Counted from the first letter of the stretch, positions 22,279 to 31,154 are shown. The stretch is 36,663 bases of DNA from Bradyrhizobium sp. (GCF_028868675.1 NZ_JAGWUA010000022.1:1-36663); one strand, 5' to 3'. Notes: generated by a model from the letters alone, not told the origin. Numbers and translations: made by a program.

Positions 22279-22791
22279 ATGAAGCGTCTTCCGATCCGCG
22301 TCTCGATCGCCGCCGTAGCCGCGCTGATGGCCGGAGCGGCGTGGGCGCAGTCGCCTGCGCTGCCGACGCCGAAGGTCGAGGAGGTCATGGTCAAGACTTC
22401 ACTCCTGACACTCAACGACGGCAATCTCACCGGAAACTACAATGTGCTCTACGCCAAGATGGCGACGCCGTTCCGCGAACGGTTTTCGTCCGACGCGCTG
22501 AAGCAGGCGTTCAAGAGCTTTGCCGGGCATCACATCGACGCCATCGCCGCCATGTCGATCGTCTCGACCAGCGAGCCCAGGATCGACGAGCAGGGCACCC
22601 TGATGCTGCGCGGCTATTTCGACACCACGCCCTCGCGCCTGACCTACGAGCTCGATTTTGCCGTCTCGGAAGGCGAATGGAAGCTGATCGCGATCGACGT
22701 CAAGGTGCGGTCGGTCACCAGCAGCGCCAGCGCGACCGACCTGGTCGCACATACCGCGGCGGATATCGGCGGCGCGGAACGCAAGCACTGA
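22279..22791 (+). CDS. Exported protein of unknown function
   Basis: I do not recognise the family. The 170-residue product has a signal peptide (1-23, ending AAWAQ), so it should be periplasmic. The mature part has helices followed by strands (MLRGYFDTTPSRLTYELDFAV and EGEWKLIAIDVKVR), a pattern that resembles an NTF2-like/cystatin-like fold with a curved sheet. There are no Cys residues and no catalytic motif. It lies 15 bases after the pseudo-peptidase gene in the same direction, so the two are probably co-transcribed and may act together in the cell envelope. Confidence 0.75.
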   Translation: MKRLPIRVSIAAVAALMAGAAWAQSPALPTPKVEEVMVKTSLLTLNDGNLTGNYNVLYAKMATPFRERFSSDALKQAFKSFAGHHIDAIAAMSIVSTSEPRIDEQGTLMLRGYFDTTPSRLTYELDFAVSEGEWKLIAIDVKVRSVTSSASATDLVAHTAADIGGAERKH

Positions 22792-22887
22792 CGGTCGACG
22801 CGCAGCCCCGCGCTCGCCTCCCCGACGGGCTGCGGCATGCAATGCCGCTGCGCGGAGCCGGGACCTACGCGCTGCCACGCAGGATGG

Positions 22888-22934
22888 GCCCCGGCTCTGC
22901 AGCGCACCGCTTCGCGCTGCGCTGCGTCCGGGGC
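22888..22934. repeat. Inverted repeat between convergent genes
   Basis: GCCCCGG (22888-22894) and CCGGGGC (22928-22934) flank a GC-rich core with further internal pairing (CAGCGCA/GCGCTGC). This element lies in the 150-bp gap before the gamma-glutamyltransferase stop. The CCGGCTCTGCAGCGCACCGC core looks like another common Bradyrhizobium dispersed palindrome. Confidence 0.6.
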
Positions 22935-22941
22935 ACGAGAA

Positions 22942-24621
22942 TCAATCCAGCCTGAACCTGATCCCGCCGCGCGCGAGCCCGCCGGAGATTCCGATCGGCG
23001 TGCCGTCGGCGCGCCAGCAGGCCGCGCCGGTCATGCGGCCGTCATCGTCGAATTGAATGGCATTCATGCCGCCCGCGACCGTGGCAACGGCCTCGACCCG
23101 GTGGCCCATGGCTGCGAGCTTCGCGCGCACGCCGTCCGGCACCGCCTGCTCGACCTCGAGCGCGTTGCCTTCGGTCCACACCCGCGGCGCCTCGACCGCC
23201 TCCTGCACGCTCATGCCGTGATCGATCAGGTTGATCAGTGCCTGCATCGCGCTCGGGAAGATGCGCTTGCCCCCGGGCAGGCCGAGCGCGAATTTCAGGC
23301 TGCCATCGCGCAGCGCCATCATCGGCGACATCGAGGTGGTGACGCGCTTGCCCGGCGCCAGCGACAGCGCGTGGCCCGGCCGCGGATCGAACAGATGCAT
23401 GTAGTTGTTGGCGATGGTGCCGAGACCCGGGATCAGGATCTTCGCGCCGAACAGATTGTTGATGGTCTGCGTGGTCGCGACCACGTTGCCAAAGCTGTCG
23501 GCAGCCGTCATGTGCGTGGTATGGGCACCCTCGCCCTGCGTCACGCCCGCGCTCCAGGCCTGCGCCCGCGCGGGATCAATCGCGCGGCGGCGCTCTTCGG
23601 CATAGGCTTTTGACGTCAGCCGCTCGACAGGCACCTTGACGTAGTCAGGGTCGCCGCTCGCCGCGGCGCGGTCGGCGAAGGCGATCTTCAGCACCTCGGC
23701 GAGATAGTGAATGGTCTCGGCCGAGCCGAACCCGAGCCTTGCGATGTCGTAGCCCTCCAGGATGTTCAGCATCTGGGCGATGTGCACGCCGGAGGCCGCC
23801 GGCGGCGGCGGACCGAGAACGGTCCAGCCGCGATAGTCGGCGCGGATCGGTTGGCGCTCGACCGTCCTGTAGTTCGTGAGATCGGCGCGGCGGATGAAGC
23901 CACCGGTCTTCTCCATGTAATCGACGAGGATGTCGCCGAGCGGCCCCTGGTACAGCGCGGCCTCGCCATGCTCTGCGATGTGGTGCAGCGTCTGCGCATA
24001 TTCCGCCTGCACCACGCGCTCGCCGACCCTGAGCGGCTCGCCGTCGGGCAGAAAGATCGCCGCGATCGGCTTATCCTTGCGCATCTCGGCGGCGCTCTCG
24101 CTGATGCATTCGTGCAAATACGGCGTCGTCGCGAAGCCGCGCGCGGCGTGCTTGATCGCGGGCTGCATCACGTCGGCAAGACTCATGGTGCCGAACCGCC
24201 GCAGCGTCTCGCACCAGGCCTTCAATGAGCCGGGCACCGCGACCGCGCGCGGACCGGTGCAATTCTCGTCTCCGACGGTATCGAACACGTCGTGAGCCGC
24301 GCCCGGCCTGGAGGTGTAAGTGTCCTCCCGCACCGCTGATGGCACCGTGCTCTGCCCGTCGATGAAGCGATGGCTGCCGTCGGCGAGCCGGATATGCGCC
24401 ATGCCGCCGCCGATGATGCCGACCATCATCGGCTCGACCACGGTCAGCGTGAACAGGGTTGCGATCGCAGCGTCGATGGCATTGCCGCCGGTCGCCAGCA
24501 TCTCGGCGCCGGCGCTCGAGGCCAGTGGATGGTTGCTGACCACCATGCCGCGGCTCGCGACCGCCGGCTGTTTCTGGCACGCGAAAGTCGTCGCCGCGCG
24601 TTCGCGCCAATCCCCGCTCAT
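22942..24621 (-). CDS. Gamma-glutamyltransferase-family Ntn hydrolase
   Basis: GGT-family enzymes are made as one chain that self-cleaves before a catalytic Thr and transfers or hydrolyses gamma-glutamyl groups. The 559-residue product has the N-terminal SNHPLASSAGAEMLATGGNA-type motif, VPGSLKAWCETLRRFG, and the processing site at Thr368 (GAHTTHMTAADSFGNVV), followed by MSPMMALRDG and LGLPGGKRIFPSA. Unlike E. coli GGT it has no signal peptide, so it is probably cytoplasmic. The usual FRE-type glutamate-carboxylate Arg motif is replaced by IDGQSTVPSA, so glutathione may not be its substrate. Oxamate amidohydrolase and cephalosporin acylases share this fold. A strong GGGGGAGGA site precedes the ATG. 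Confidence 0.85.
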   Translation of the reverse strand: MSGDWRERAATTFACQKQPAVASRGMVVSNHPLASSAGAEMLATGGNAIDAAIATLFTLTVVEPMMVGIIGGGMAHIRLADGSHRFIDGQSTVPSAVREDTYTSRPGAAHDVFDTVGDENCTGPRAVAVPGSLKAWCETLRRFGTMSLADVMQPAIKHAARGFATTPYLHECISESAAEMRKDKPIAAIFLPDGEPLRVGERVVQAEYAQTLHHIAEHGEAALYQGPLGDILVDYMEKTGGFIRRADLTNYRTVERQPIRADYRGWTVLGPPPPAASGVHIAQMLNILEGYDIARLGFGSAETIHYLAEVLKIAFADRAAASGDPDYVKVPVERLTSKAYAEERRRAIDPARAQAWSAGVTQGEGAHTTHMTAADSFGNVVATTQTINNLFGAKILIPGLGTIANNYMHLFDPRPGHALSLAPGKRVTTSMSPMMALRDGSLKFALGLPGGKRIFPSAMQALINLIDHGMSVQEAVEAPRVWTEGNALEVEQAVPDGVRAKLAAMGHRVEAVATVAGGMNAIQFDDDGRMTGAACWRADGTPIGISGGLARGGIRFRLD

Positions 24622-24666
24622 CCCGGTCCTCCCCCTTGTTCACGGTAACCTGCACAATATACGTAG

Positions 24667-24685
24667 GACTACGACCCCAGTAGTC
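24667..24685. promoter_or_regulatory. Operator-like inverted repeat upstream of the GGT-family gene
   Basis: GACTAC (24667-24672), a 7-base spacer and GTAGTC (24680-24685) form an inverted repeat in the 240-bp divergent gap between the GGT-family gene and the ParA-like gene. It lies 46 bases upstream of the GGT-family start codon. The size fits a dimeric regulator, but which one is unknown. Confidence 0.35.
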
Positions 24686-24861
24686 GTCCGGATTAGCCGA
24701 AAGCCCATATTCCGCCATCATCGTTACCGCTGATTCGGACATCCGCGATCCCCTTTGGATCGGGCCGGGCACGTCCTGAGCGAGAAGGGCTCAGCATCCA
24801 CTGCGATGCACGTTCGCGTGGCGTACTCGAAGACCCAGGCATTCCAAAGGATTGACCATCT

Positions 24862-25602
24862 ATGCACACGATCGTACTGGCCACCCAAAAGGGTGGCAGT
24901 GGCAAGAGCACGCTCGCCATCGGCTTGGCGGTCGCGGCCAGGCAGGCCGGCTATTCCGTCCGCCTGATCGAGACCGACCCGCAGGGCACGCTGTCCAACT
25001 GGCAGCGCCGCCGCAGCGATGCCGAGCCCGTCGTCGAACCCATCTACCATGCCTCCGACATCGAGCCGCGGCTGAAAATGCTGGCCGACGGCGGCCTGCA
25101 GCTCGCAATCGTCGACACCGCGGCCGGATTGAGCGCCACGACCACGGCCGCGATCCGCCATGCCGATCTGTGCCTGATCCCGGCTCGTCCGAGCATCACG
25201 GACATCGAGGCCACCACCTCGACGTTGAGCGTCGCGCGCGCCTGGAGGCGGCCGTTCAGCTTCGTGCTGAACCAGACGCCGATCCGCGGCCAGCGCATCG
25301 ACAACGCCACCGACAGGCTTGCGGAGGAAGCCGCACTCGATCTCGCCGACGTGCTCGCGCGCCCGCTGATCGCGATGCGCAACGATCACCAGGATTCGCT
25401 CGCCGCGGGCCTCGCGGTCGGCGAATTCGCGCCCAACGGCAAGTCGGCCAGCGAGCTTCGCGAGCTGTGGCGCTGGATCGAATCCCGGCTCAATCTGTCG
25501 GCTGCGACCGGCTTGTCGATCGCCGAGGAATTCCCGGCCGCGACCGACATGCTGCCGGCGGTCGCCGCGCTTTCGTCGGGCGACACGACACGGCCGTCCT
25601 GA
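24862..25602 (+). CDS. Orphan ParA-like ATPase
   Basis: The 246-residue product is a deviant Walker A ATPase of the ParA/MinD superfamily: KGGSGKST at 10-17 with the signature Lys10, DPQGTLSNW (Walker A' Asp) and LAIVDTAAG (Walker B). These proteins form ATP-dependent dimers that bind DNA or membranes and position cargo. No parB-like gene or parS-like site is next to it, and it is shorter than chromosomal ParA, so it is not obviously the chromosome segregation protein. The cargo is unknown. AAAGGA lies 13 bases before the ATG. It is divergent from the GGT-family gene and converges on mutM. Confidence 0.83.
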   Translation: MHTIVLATQKGGSGKSTLAIGLAVAARQAGYSVRLIETDPQGTLSNWQRRRSDAEPVVEPIYHASDIEPRLKMLADGGLQLAIVDTAAGLSATTTAAIRHADLCLIPARPSITDIEATTSTLSVARAWRRPFSFVLNQTPIRGQRIDNATDRLAEEAALDLADVLARPLIAMRNDHQDSLAAGLAVGEFAPNGKSASELRELWRWIESRLNLSAATGLSIAEEFPAATDMLPAVAALSSGDTTRPS

Positions 25603-25650
25603 GTCCCAGTCCCACCTCCTCGCCTCACGCCGGCGAGGAGCAAGAGCGAC

Positions 25651-25687
25651 GAAGCAATCCGGCCCGCCAGCCCGGCCGGATTGCTTC
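25651..25687. repeat. 14-bp perfect inverted repeat between parA-like gene and mutM
   Basis: GAAGCAATCCGGCC (25651-25664) and GGCCGGATTGCTTC (25674-25687) are perfect inverted arms with a 9-base loop. The GCAATCC/GGATTGC hairpin next to GCGACGAAG is a frequent dispersed element in Bradyrhizobium genomes. It lies between convergent genes and may act as a bidirectional terminator or transcript end stabiliser. Confidence 0.8.
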
Positions 25688-25710
25688 GCTTCGTCTTTGC
25701 CGTGGTCCTG

Positions 25711-26592
25711 TCACTTCTGACATTTCGGGCACCAGAAGGTCGAACGGCCGTTCTGGGTGAAGCGCCGCACGACGCCGCCGCAGCCGGCGGTCCTGCACGG
25801 CTCGCCTTCGCGGTCATAGACGCGGAAGGAATGTTGGAAATAACCGAGCTCGCCCGAGGTCTGGCGATGGTCGCGCAAGCTCGAGCCGCCAGCCCTGATC
25901 GCATCGTTCAGCACGACATGGATCGCCGCGACCAGACGTTTGGCATGATCGGTCGGCTCGCCCTTCCTGCCGGCGAGCGCCGCGGCCTGCCGCTTCGGCG
26001 ACAGATGCGCGCGAAAGAGCGCCTCGCAGACATAGATGTTACCGAGCCCCGCCACCACCCGCTGGTCGAGCAGCGCGGCCTTGAGGCTGGTCTTCTTGCC
26101 CGCACAGGATTGCGCCAGCATCGCGGCATCGAACGCGTTGCCGAGCGGCTCGGGGCCGAGCCCGCGCAGCAGCGGCTCCCGGTCGAGCGCGTCGCGCGCG
26201 ATCACCTTCATGTAGCCGAAGCGGCGCGGATCGTTGAACACGACGTCCGCGCCCGACGACATCCGGAACAGCACATGATCGTGCGCGGCATCCTTGCCGC
26301 GCGGATGATGGAATTCACCGGGCGAATTTTGGTCATCCGCCTTGATCACGCGAAACGAGCCGGACATGCCGAGATGCATCAGGAGCACGTCGCCCGAGGC
26401 GAGGTCGGCCATGAGATATTTTGCGCGGCGGCCGAGCCCGGTGACGGTCTGGCCCTGCAGGCGCTTCACGAAGTCGGGCTGGAAATGAAAGCGCAAGTCC
26501 GCCCGGCGAGTCTCGGCCTTGAGGATCCTGGCGCCTTCCATGACGGGCTGCAGGCCGCGGCGGACGGTCTCGACTTCGGGCAATTCGGGCAT
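25711..26592 (-). CDS. mutM: Formamidopyrimidine-DNA glycosylase MutM (Fpg)
   Basis: MutM removes 8-oxoguanine and formamidopyrimidines from DNA and nicks the abasic site. The 293-residue product begins [14 protein letters not shown], with Pro2 as the catalytic nucleophile (after Met removal) and Glu3. Lys58 lies in RRAKYL, the helix-two-turn-helix is in the middle ([14 protein letters not shown]), and the C-terminal zinc finger has Cys266, Cys271, Cys288 and Cys291. The first Cys pair is C-x4-C rather than C-x2-C, as is common in alphaproteobacteria. It is divergent from ubiE with 81 bases between the starts. Confidence 0.96.
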   Translation of the reverse strand: MPELPEVETVRRGLQPVMEGARILKAETRRADLRFHFQPDFVKRLQGQTVTGLGRRAKYLMADLASGDVLLMHLGMSGSFRVIKADDQNSPGEFHHPRGKDAAHDHVLFRMSSGADVVFNDPRRFGYMKVIARDALDREPLLRGLGPEPLGNAFDAAMLAQSCAGKKTSLKAALLDQRVVAGLGNIYVCEALFRAHLSPKRQAAALAGRKGEPTDHAKRLVAAIHVVLNDAIRAGGSSLRDHRQTSGELGYFQHSFRVYDREGEPCRTAGCGGVVRRFTQNGRSTFWCPKCQK

Positions 26593-26673
26593 CGGCGGGC
26601 ATTCACCTTATGAGGGCGGTGTGATAGCGCCATTGCGGCGGGCGCGCTATGGTCCGCCTCGTGGAGTTGAGTG

Positions 26674-27435
26674 ATGGATCGGCCGGGCGAAACCACGCAT
26701 TTTGGCTTTAGGGACGTACCTTTAGGCGACAAGCAGACCCTCGTGAACGGGGTGTTTCACAGCGTCGCCTCGCGCTACGACCTAATGAACGACCTGATGT
26801 CGGCGGGCCTGCACCGGGTCTGGAAGGACATCATGATCACCCAGCTCGATCCGCCGCGAAGCGACCGGCCGTTCGCGCTGCTCGACGTCGCGGGCGGCAC
26901 CGGCGACATCGCCTTCCGCGCCGCCAAGGCCGCTGGCCCCGGCTTCCGCGCCACCGTCTGCGACATCAATCCGGACATGCTGGCGGTCGGACGCGAGCGT
27001 GCCGAGAAGCGACATCTCGAGACTCAGGTCTCCTTCGTCGAGGGCAATGCCGAGGCGCTCGCCTTTCCGGACCACAGCTTCGATGCCTACACGATCGCGT
27101 TCGGCATCCGCAACGTGCCGCGGATCGACCTCGCCTTGCGCGAAGCCTATCGCGTGCTGAGGCCGGGCAGCCGCTTCCTGTGCCTGGAATTCTCCACCGT
27201 CGAGATGCCCGGGCTCGACCGGCTCTACGACCTGTTCTCGTTCAAGGTGATCCCGCCGCTCGGCCGCATGGTGACGGGCGACGCCGAATCCTATCAGTAT
27301 CTCGTCGAGTCGATCCGGAAATTTCCGAAGCCGAACGCCTTTGCCGACATGATCAGGGACGCCGGCTTCTCGCGCGTCGGCTGGCAGACCCTGTCCGGCG
27401 GCATCGTGGCGCTGCATACGGGCTGGCGTTTGTGA
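26674..27435 (+). CDS. ubiE: Ubiquinone/menaquinone C-methyltransferase UbiE
   Basis: UbiE is the S-adenosylmethionine-dependent C-methyltransferase of ubiquinone synthesis. The 253-residue product has the family motif [26 protein letters not shown], the SAM-binding [13 protein letters not shown] (motif I, about 68-80), FAFGIRNV-type [23 protein letters not shown], and the C-terminal signature [12 protein letters not shown]. Length is normal (E. coli 251). ATG 26674 is preferred over the GTG just before it because GTGGAG at 26661-26666 gives a 7-base gap. The stop codon overlaps the GTG start of ubiB. Confidence 0.96.
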   Translation: MDRPGETTHFGFRDVPLGDKQTLVNGVFHSVASRYDLMNDLMSAGLHRVWKDIMITQLDPPRSDRPFALLDVAGGTGDIAFRAAKAAGPGFRATVCDINPDMLAVGRERAEKRHLETQVSFVEGNAEALAFPDHSFDAYTIAFGIRNVPRIDLALREAYRVLRPGSRFLCLEFSTVEMPGLDRLYDLFSFKVIPPLGRMVTGDAESYQYLVESIRKFPKPNAFADMIRDAGFSRVGWQTLSGGIVALHTGWRL

Positions 27436-29006
27436 TCTCGGCCATCACCCACAGCGCGCGGCTCGTCCGCGCCGCGTTCGTGTTCGCGCGCGAAGGCGTG
27501 TTCGGCGTGGTCGATCCGAGCCTGGTGCCGCCGCCCGGACAACTCGCGCTGCGCCTGGCTCGGCTGATCGAGCGGCGCAGCGCCGGGCACGGGCCGCGGC
27601 TGTCGCGTGCGCTGACCCGCCTGGGCCCGGCCTATCTCAAGCTCGGGCAGTTCCTGGCGACGCGGCCGGACGTCGTCGGCGTCATCATGGCGCGCGATCT
27701 CGAAAGCCTGCAGGATCGACTGCCTCCGTTTCCGCAGGCCGAGGCGGAAGCCGCGATCGCGACGTCGCTGGAGCGCCCGCTCACGAACGTGTTCGCGAGC
27801 TTCGGGCCCGCGGTCGCGGCCGCCTCGATCGCGCAGGTGCATCGCGGCGAGGTGTTGCGCGACGGCGTGCGCCAGCCGGTCGCCATCAAGGTGCTGCGGC
27901 CCAACGTCGCCGCGCGCTTCCGCCGCGATCTCGCCGATTTCTTCTTCGTTGCGCACAAGGCCGAGGCCTATTCGGCCGAAGCGCGCCGCCTGCGCCTCAT
28001 CGAGGTCATCAACACCATGTCGCGCTCGGTCGCGATGGAGATGGATCTGCGGCTGGAGGCCGCCGCGCTCTCCGAGATGGCGGAGAACACCCGCGACGAT
28101 CCCGACTTTCGCGTGCCTGCCGTCGACTGGGACCGCACCGCGCACAACGTGCTGACGTTGGAATGGATCGACGGCATCGCGCTGAACGACCATGCACGGT
28201 TGCAGACCGCCAATGTCGACCTGCCCGATCTCGGCCGCAAGATCATCCAGAGCTTCCTGCGGCACGCGCTGCGCGATGGCTTCTTCCATGCCGACATGCA
28301 TCCCGGCAACCTGTTCCTCGACGACGCCGGGCGGCTGGTCGCGGTCGATTTCGGCATCATGGGCCGGCTCGGCTTGAAGGAGCGCCGCTTCCTCGCCGAG
28401 ATCCTGCTCGGCTTCATCACCCGCGACTATCGCCGCGTGGCGGAGGTGCATTTCGAGGCGGGCTACGTGCCCTCGCACCATTCGGTGGAAAATTTTGCGC
28501 AAGCCATCCGTGCGATCGGCGAGCCGATCCACAATCGCACGGCCGAAGAAATCTCGATGGCGAAGCTGCTCACCCTGCTGCTCGAGGTCACCGGCCTGTT
28601 CGACATGACGACACGGCCGGAGCTGATCCTGCTGCAGAAGACCATGGTGGTGGTCGAGGGCGTGGCGCGCAGCTTCGATCCCAGGCTCGACATCTGGAAG
28701 ATCGCCGACCCCGTGGTGCGCGAATGGATCGAGCGCAATCTCGGTCCCGTCGGCCGTGTGCAGGGCGCGATCGCGGGCACCGGCGACCTCGCGCGCGTGC
28801 TGATGAACCTGCCGGAGATCGCCTCCCGCGCGGTCGTCGTGCTCGGGCAGCTCGAAACCATGACGCGGGAGGGACTGCATCTGTCGCCCGAAACCATTGC
28901 GGCGATAGGTCGCACCGAAGGCCGCAAGCACCGCTGGCGCACCGTGGCGCTCTGGATCATCGCCGCGACTTTCATCGGGATTTTGATCGCCGTTCGAAAT
29001 CTTTGA
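27432..29006 (+). CDS. ubiB: Ubiquinone biosynthesis kinase-like protein UbiB
   Basis: UbiB is an atypical protein kinase-like ATPase of the ABC1/ADCK family needed for ubiquinone synthesis at the inner membrane. The 524-residue product has the family KxGQ motif (KLGQ, 70-73), the Ala-rich loop AAASIAQVH (129-137) that replaces the Gly-rich loop, VAIKVLRP with Lys153, HADMHPGN (286-293) and DFG (306-308). A membrane helix is at the C-terminus (about 503-521). The start is GTG 27432, which overlaps the ubiE stop (GTGA). Frames opening earlier lie inside ubiE and have no UbiB character. coaBC begins 56 bases downstream. Confidence 0.95.
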   Translation: MISAITHSARLVRAAFVFAREGVFGVVDPSLVPPPGQLALRLARLIERRSAGHGPRLSRALTRLGPAYLKLGQFLATRPDVVGVIMARDLESLQDRLPPFPQAEAEAAIATSLERPLTNVFASFGPAVAAASIAQVHRGEVLRDGVRQPVAIKVLRPNVAARFRRDLADFFFVAHKAEAYSAEARRLRLIEVINTMSRSVAMEMDLRLEAAALSEMAENTRDDPDFRVPAVDWDRTAHNVLTLEWIDGIALNDHARLQTANVDLPDLGRKIIQSFLRHALRDGFFHADMHPGNLFLDDAGRLVAVDFGIMGRLGLKERRFLAEILLGFITRDYRRVAEVHFEAGYVPSHHSVENFAQAIRAIGEPIHNRTAEEISMAKLLTLLLEVTGLFDMTTRPELILLQKTMVVVEGVARSFDPRLDIWKIADPVVREWIERNLGPVGRVQGAIAGTGDLARVLMNLPEIASRAVVVLGQLETMTREGLHLSPETIAAIGRTEGRKHRWRTVALWIIAATFIGILIAVRNL

Positions 29007-29038
29007 TTGCGATGCAATCAGATGTTTGATATCATTGC
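29006..29038 (+). promoter_or_regulatory. Repeat cluster upstream of RHH-coaBC (candidate operator)
   Basis: ATTGC (29006-29010), 3 bases, GCAAT (29014-29018), 15 bases, ATTGC (29034-29038) gives nested inverted repeats, with the palindrome TGATATCA at 29027-29034. The region is AT-rich in a GC-rich genome and lies 24 bases before a gene whose product starts with a DNA-binding domain. It may be the site of autoregulation or an internal promoter. This is inference from position and symmetry. Confidence 0.45.
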
Positions 29039-29062
29039 TGTCAATTCGCGTTGGAGGGCGTC

Positions 29063-30505
29063 ATGGCCAGCCTGACCATCCGCAAGCTCGACGAGGGCGT
29101 CAAAACCTATCTGCGGCTGCGTTCGGCAAAGAACCGCCGCTCCGTCGAGGAGGAAGTTCGGGTCATCCTGCGCGAGCTGATCGAGGGCCGCGAGGAGCCG
29201 TTGGCGGCGCCCGCGCCGCAGCAGCCTGCCTCGTCCCCGCCGGCCACGCCACAGCGCGCCGGTGCGCTTGCCGAGGCCAGCGTCACCCTGATCATCGGCG
29301 GCGGCATCGCCGCCTACAAGTCGCTCGACCTGATCCGACGGCTGAAGGAGCGGCGGATCGAAGTCCGCTGCGTGCTGACCAAGGCGGCGCAGCATTTCGT
29401 CACGCCGCTTACGGCAAGCGCCCTGTCGCATGAGCGGGTCTACACCGACCTGTTCGATCCCCAGAGCGAGTTCGATGCCGGGCATATCCGGCTGGCGCGC
29501 GACTGCGACCTGATCGTGGTGGCGCCGGCCACCGCCGATCTGATGGCCAAGATGGCAGGCGGCCATGCCGACGACCTCGCCAGCGCCATCCTGCTCGCCA
29601 CCAACCGAAAAATCCTGCTCGCGCCCGCGATGAACCCGCTGATGTGGAGCAATGCCGCCACCCGCCGCAACGTGGCGCAGCTCCAGCGCGACGGCGTGAT
29701 CCTGGTCGGTCCCAATGCCGGCGAGATGGCGGAAGCGGGCGAAGCCGGCACGGGGCGGATGGCGGAAGCAATCGAGATCGCGGCGGCCGCCGATCGGCTG
29801 CTGCGACCGCCGGTGCCGCGTCCGCTCGCGGGCAAGCGCGTACTGATCACCGCCGGCCCCACGCATGAGCCGATCGATCCGGTGCGCTACATCGCCAACC
29901 GCTCCTCCGGCAAGCAGGGTTTTGCCATTGCCGCGGCAGCGCAAGCCGCCGGCGCCGAGGTGGTCTTGGTGAGCGGCCCGGTCGATCTCGACGACCCCGC
30001 GGGCGTCGCGGTGAAACACGTGGAATCGGCGCGCCAGATGCTGGAGCAGGTGGAGGCATCGCTACCCGTCGACATCGCGATCTTCGCCGCCGCGGTCGCC
30101 GACTGGCGGGTCGCCAGTGAAGGTGCGCAGAAGCTGAAGAAGACCGCGGCTGGCATGCCGCCGCTGCAGCTCGTGGAAAACCCCGACATCCTCGCCACGA
30201 TCTCGAAGCTGAAGGACAAGCGGCCGCCGCTGGTGATCGGCTTCGCCGCCGAGACCGAGCACCTCCTCGACAACGCCAGCGCCAAGCTGACGCGCAAGGG
30301 CTGCGACTGGATCGTCGCCAACGACGTCTCGCCCGCAACCGGCGTGATGGGCGGCGACCGCAACACCGTGCATCTGCTGACCCGCAAGGATGGCGCGATC
30401 GACGTCGATTCCTGGCCGGTCATGACCAAGGACCAGGTCGCCATCGAGCTCGTCGCGCACATCGCCAGGAGCCTCGCCGGCAAGCCGCTGGAGACGACGT
30501 CGTGA
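29063..30505 (+). CDS. coaBC: CoaBC (phosphopantothenoylcysteine synthetase/decarboxylase) with N-terminal FitA-like ribbon-helix-helix domain
   Basis: CoaBC joins Cys to phosphopantothenate and decarboxylates the product in coenzyme A synthesis. This 480-residue protein begins with a 45-residue domain ([20 protein letters not shown], then [15 protein letters not shown]) with the layout of the FitA antitoxin ribbon-helix-helix fold. A Pro/Ala linker (45-65) follows, then CoaC (about 72-245) with the flavin motif GGGIAAYKS, catalytic His141 in AGHIRLARD and PAMNPLMW. The CoaB part (about 255-480) contains [25 protein letters not shown]. At the CoaC substrate-clamp flap, where most relatives have ACGE with the active-site Cys, this protein reads [14 protein letters not shown]. 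The ribosome binding site is GGAGG at 29053-29057. It overlaps dut by a GTGA. Confidence 0.93.
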   Translation: MASLTIRKLDEGVKTYLRLRSAKNRRSVEEEVRVILRELIEGREEPLAAPAPQQPASSPPATPQRAGALAEASVTLIIGGGIAAYKSLDLIRRLKERRIEVRCVLTKAAQHFVTPLTASALSHERVYTDLFDPQSEFDAGHIRLARDCDLIVVAPATADLMAKMAGGHADDLASAILLATNRKILLAPAMNPLMWSNAATRRNVAQLQRDGVILVGPNAGEMAEAGEAGTGRMAEAIEIAAAADRLLRPPVPRPLAGKRVLITAGPTHEPIDPVRYIANRSSGKQGFAIAAAAQAAGAEVVLVSGPVDLDDPAGVAVKHVESARQMLEQVEASLPVDIAIFAAAVADWRVASEGAQKLKKTAAGMPPLQLVENPDILATISKLKDKRPPLVIGFAAETEHLLDNASAKLTRKGCDWIVANDVSPATGVMGGDRNTVHLLTRKDGAIDVDSWPVMTKDQVAIELVAHIARSLAGKPLETTS

Positions 30506-30960
30506 GCGCGCCCGTCGCCGTCGCATTCCAGCTCCTGCCGCACGCCGACGGCCTGCCGCTGCCGGCCTATCAGACCGCGGAGGCCGCTGGCCTCGACCTG
30601 CTGGCCGCGGTGCCCGAGGCCGAGCCGCTGACGCTCGCGCCGGGCCAATACGCGATGGTGCCGACGGGATTGACGATCGCGCTGCCCTCCGGCTTCGAGG
30701 CGCAGGTACGGCCGCGCTCGGGGCTCGCCGCCAAGCACGGCGTCACCGTCCTGAACTCGCCCGGCACGATCGATGCGGATTATCGCGGCGAGATCCGCGT
30801 CATCCTGATCAACCATGGCGAGGCGCCGTTCGTGATCCGCAGAGGCGAGCGCATCGCGCAGATGGTCATCGCGTCGGTCGTGCGGGCCACGCTGGTTCCC
30901 TCGGTTGCGTTGCCCGCGACGGATCGCGGGGCCGGCGGATTCGGCTCGACTGGCCGCTGA
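30502..30960 (+). CDS. dut: Deoxyuridine 5'-triphosphate nucleotidohydrolase Dut
   Basis: dUTPase hydrolyses dUTP to dUMP, which keeps uracil out of DNA and feeds thymidylate synthesis. The 152-residue trimeric-type product shows all five motifs: AGLDLLAA (29-36), RSGLA (72-76), [11 protein letters not shown] (88-98) with catalytic Asp91 and base-contacting Tyr94, RGERIAQMV (114-122) and the mobile C-terminal arm [11 protein letters not shown] (141-151). It starts at GTG 30502, overlapping the coaBC stop, so the two are translationally coupled. The coaBC-dut pairing is conserved in many bacteria. Confidence 0.97.
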   Translation: MSAPVAVAFQLLPHADGLPLPAYQTAEAAGLDLLAAVPEAEPLTLAPGQYAMVPTGLTIALPSGFEAQVRPRSGLAAKHGVTVLNSPGTIDADYRGEIRVILINHGEAPFVIRRGERIAQMVIASVVRATLVPSVALPATDRGAGGFGSTGR

Positions 30961-31154
30961 AGGGCTGCACGGACCGCAAAAAAAGGCGGTCGCCGCCCTC
31001 CGCCGGCATTTTTCCCCAGTGCGATTCCCGTTCACGGTCTGGACTCTTACCCTTGGAGTCCCCTTGGCGATATTGTCGCTTGATTCGCGCACGGCGGGGG
31101 AAATCGCCGTGCGTAAATTCGTGCGGTCTTGAATTCCGCAGTCCTGGGGCAATG
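30961..31154. promoter_or_regulatory. dut-divL intergenic region with hairpins
   Basis: No gene is supported here. Two inverted repeats are visible: GGACTC (31041-31046) / GAGTCC (31056-31061), and perfect 9-bp arms CGCACGGCG (31088-31096) / CGCCGTGCG (31105-31113) around an 8-base loop. The second may be an operator or leader structure for the kinase gene. I saw no paired TTAA half-sites of the CtrA type. A run of seven A residues at about 30979-30985 precedes a GC-rich segment but is not a clear terminator. Confidence 0.4.

Noticed and set aside
27180..27431. Long N-terminal extension of UbiB inside ubiE
   Set aside because: The Arg-rich extension is the out-of-frame reading of ubiE; the GTGA overlap at 27432 gives a normal UbiB N-terminus.
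29063..29200. Separate small antitoxin gene ahead of coaBC, joined by a sequencing frameshift
   Set aside because: The reading frame is continuous with no stop between the domain and CoaC, no toxin gene follows, and CoaC has no good start codon or ribosome binding site of its own after the linker.
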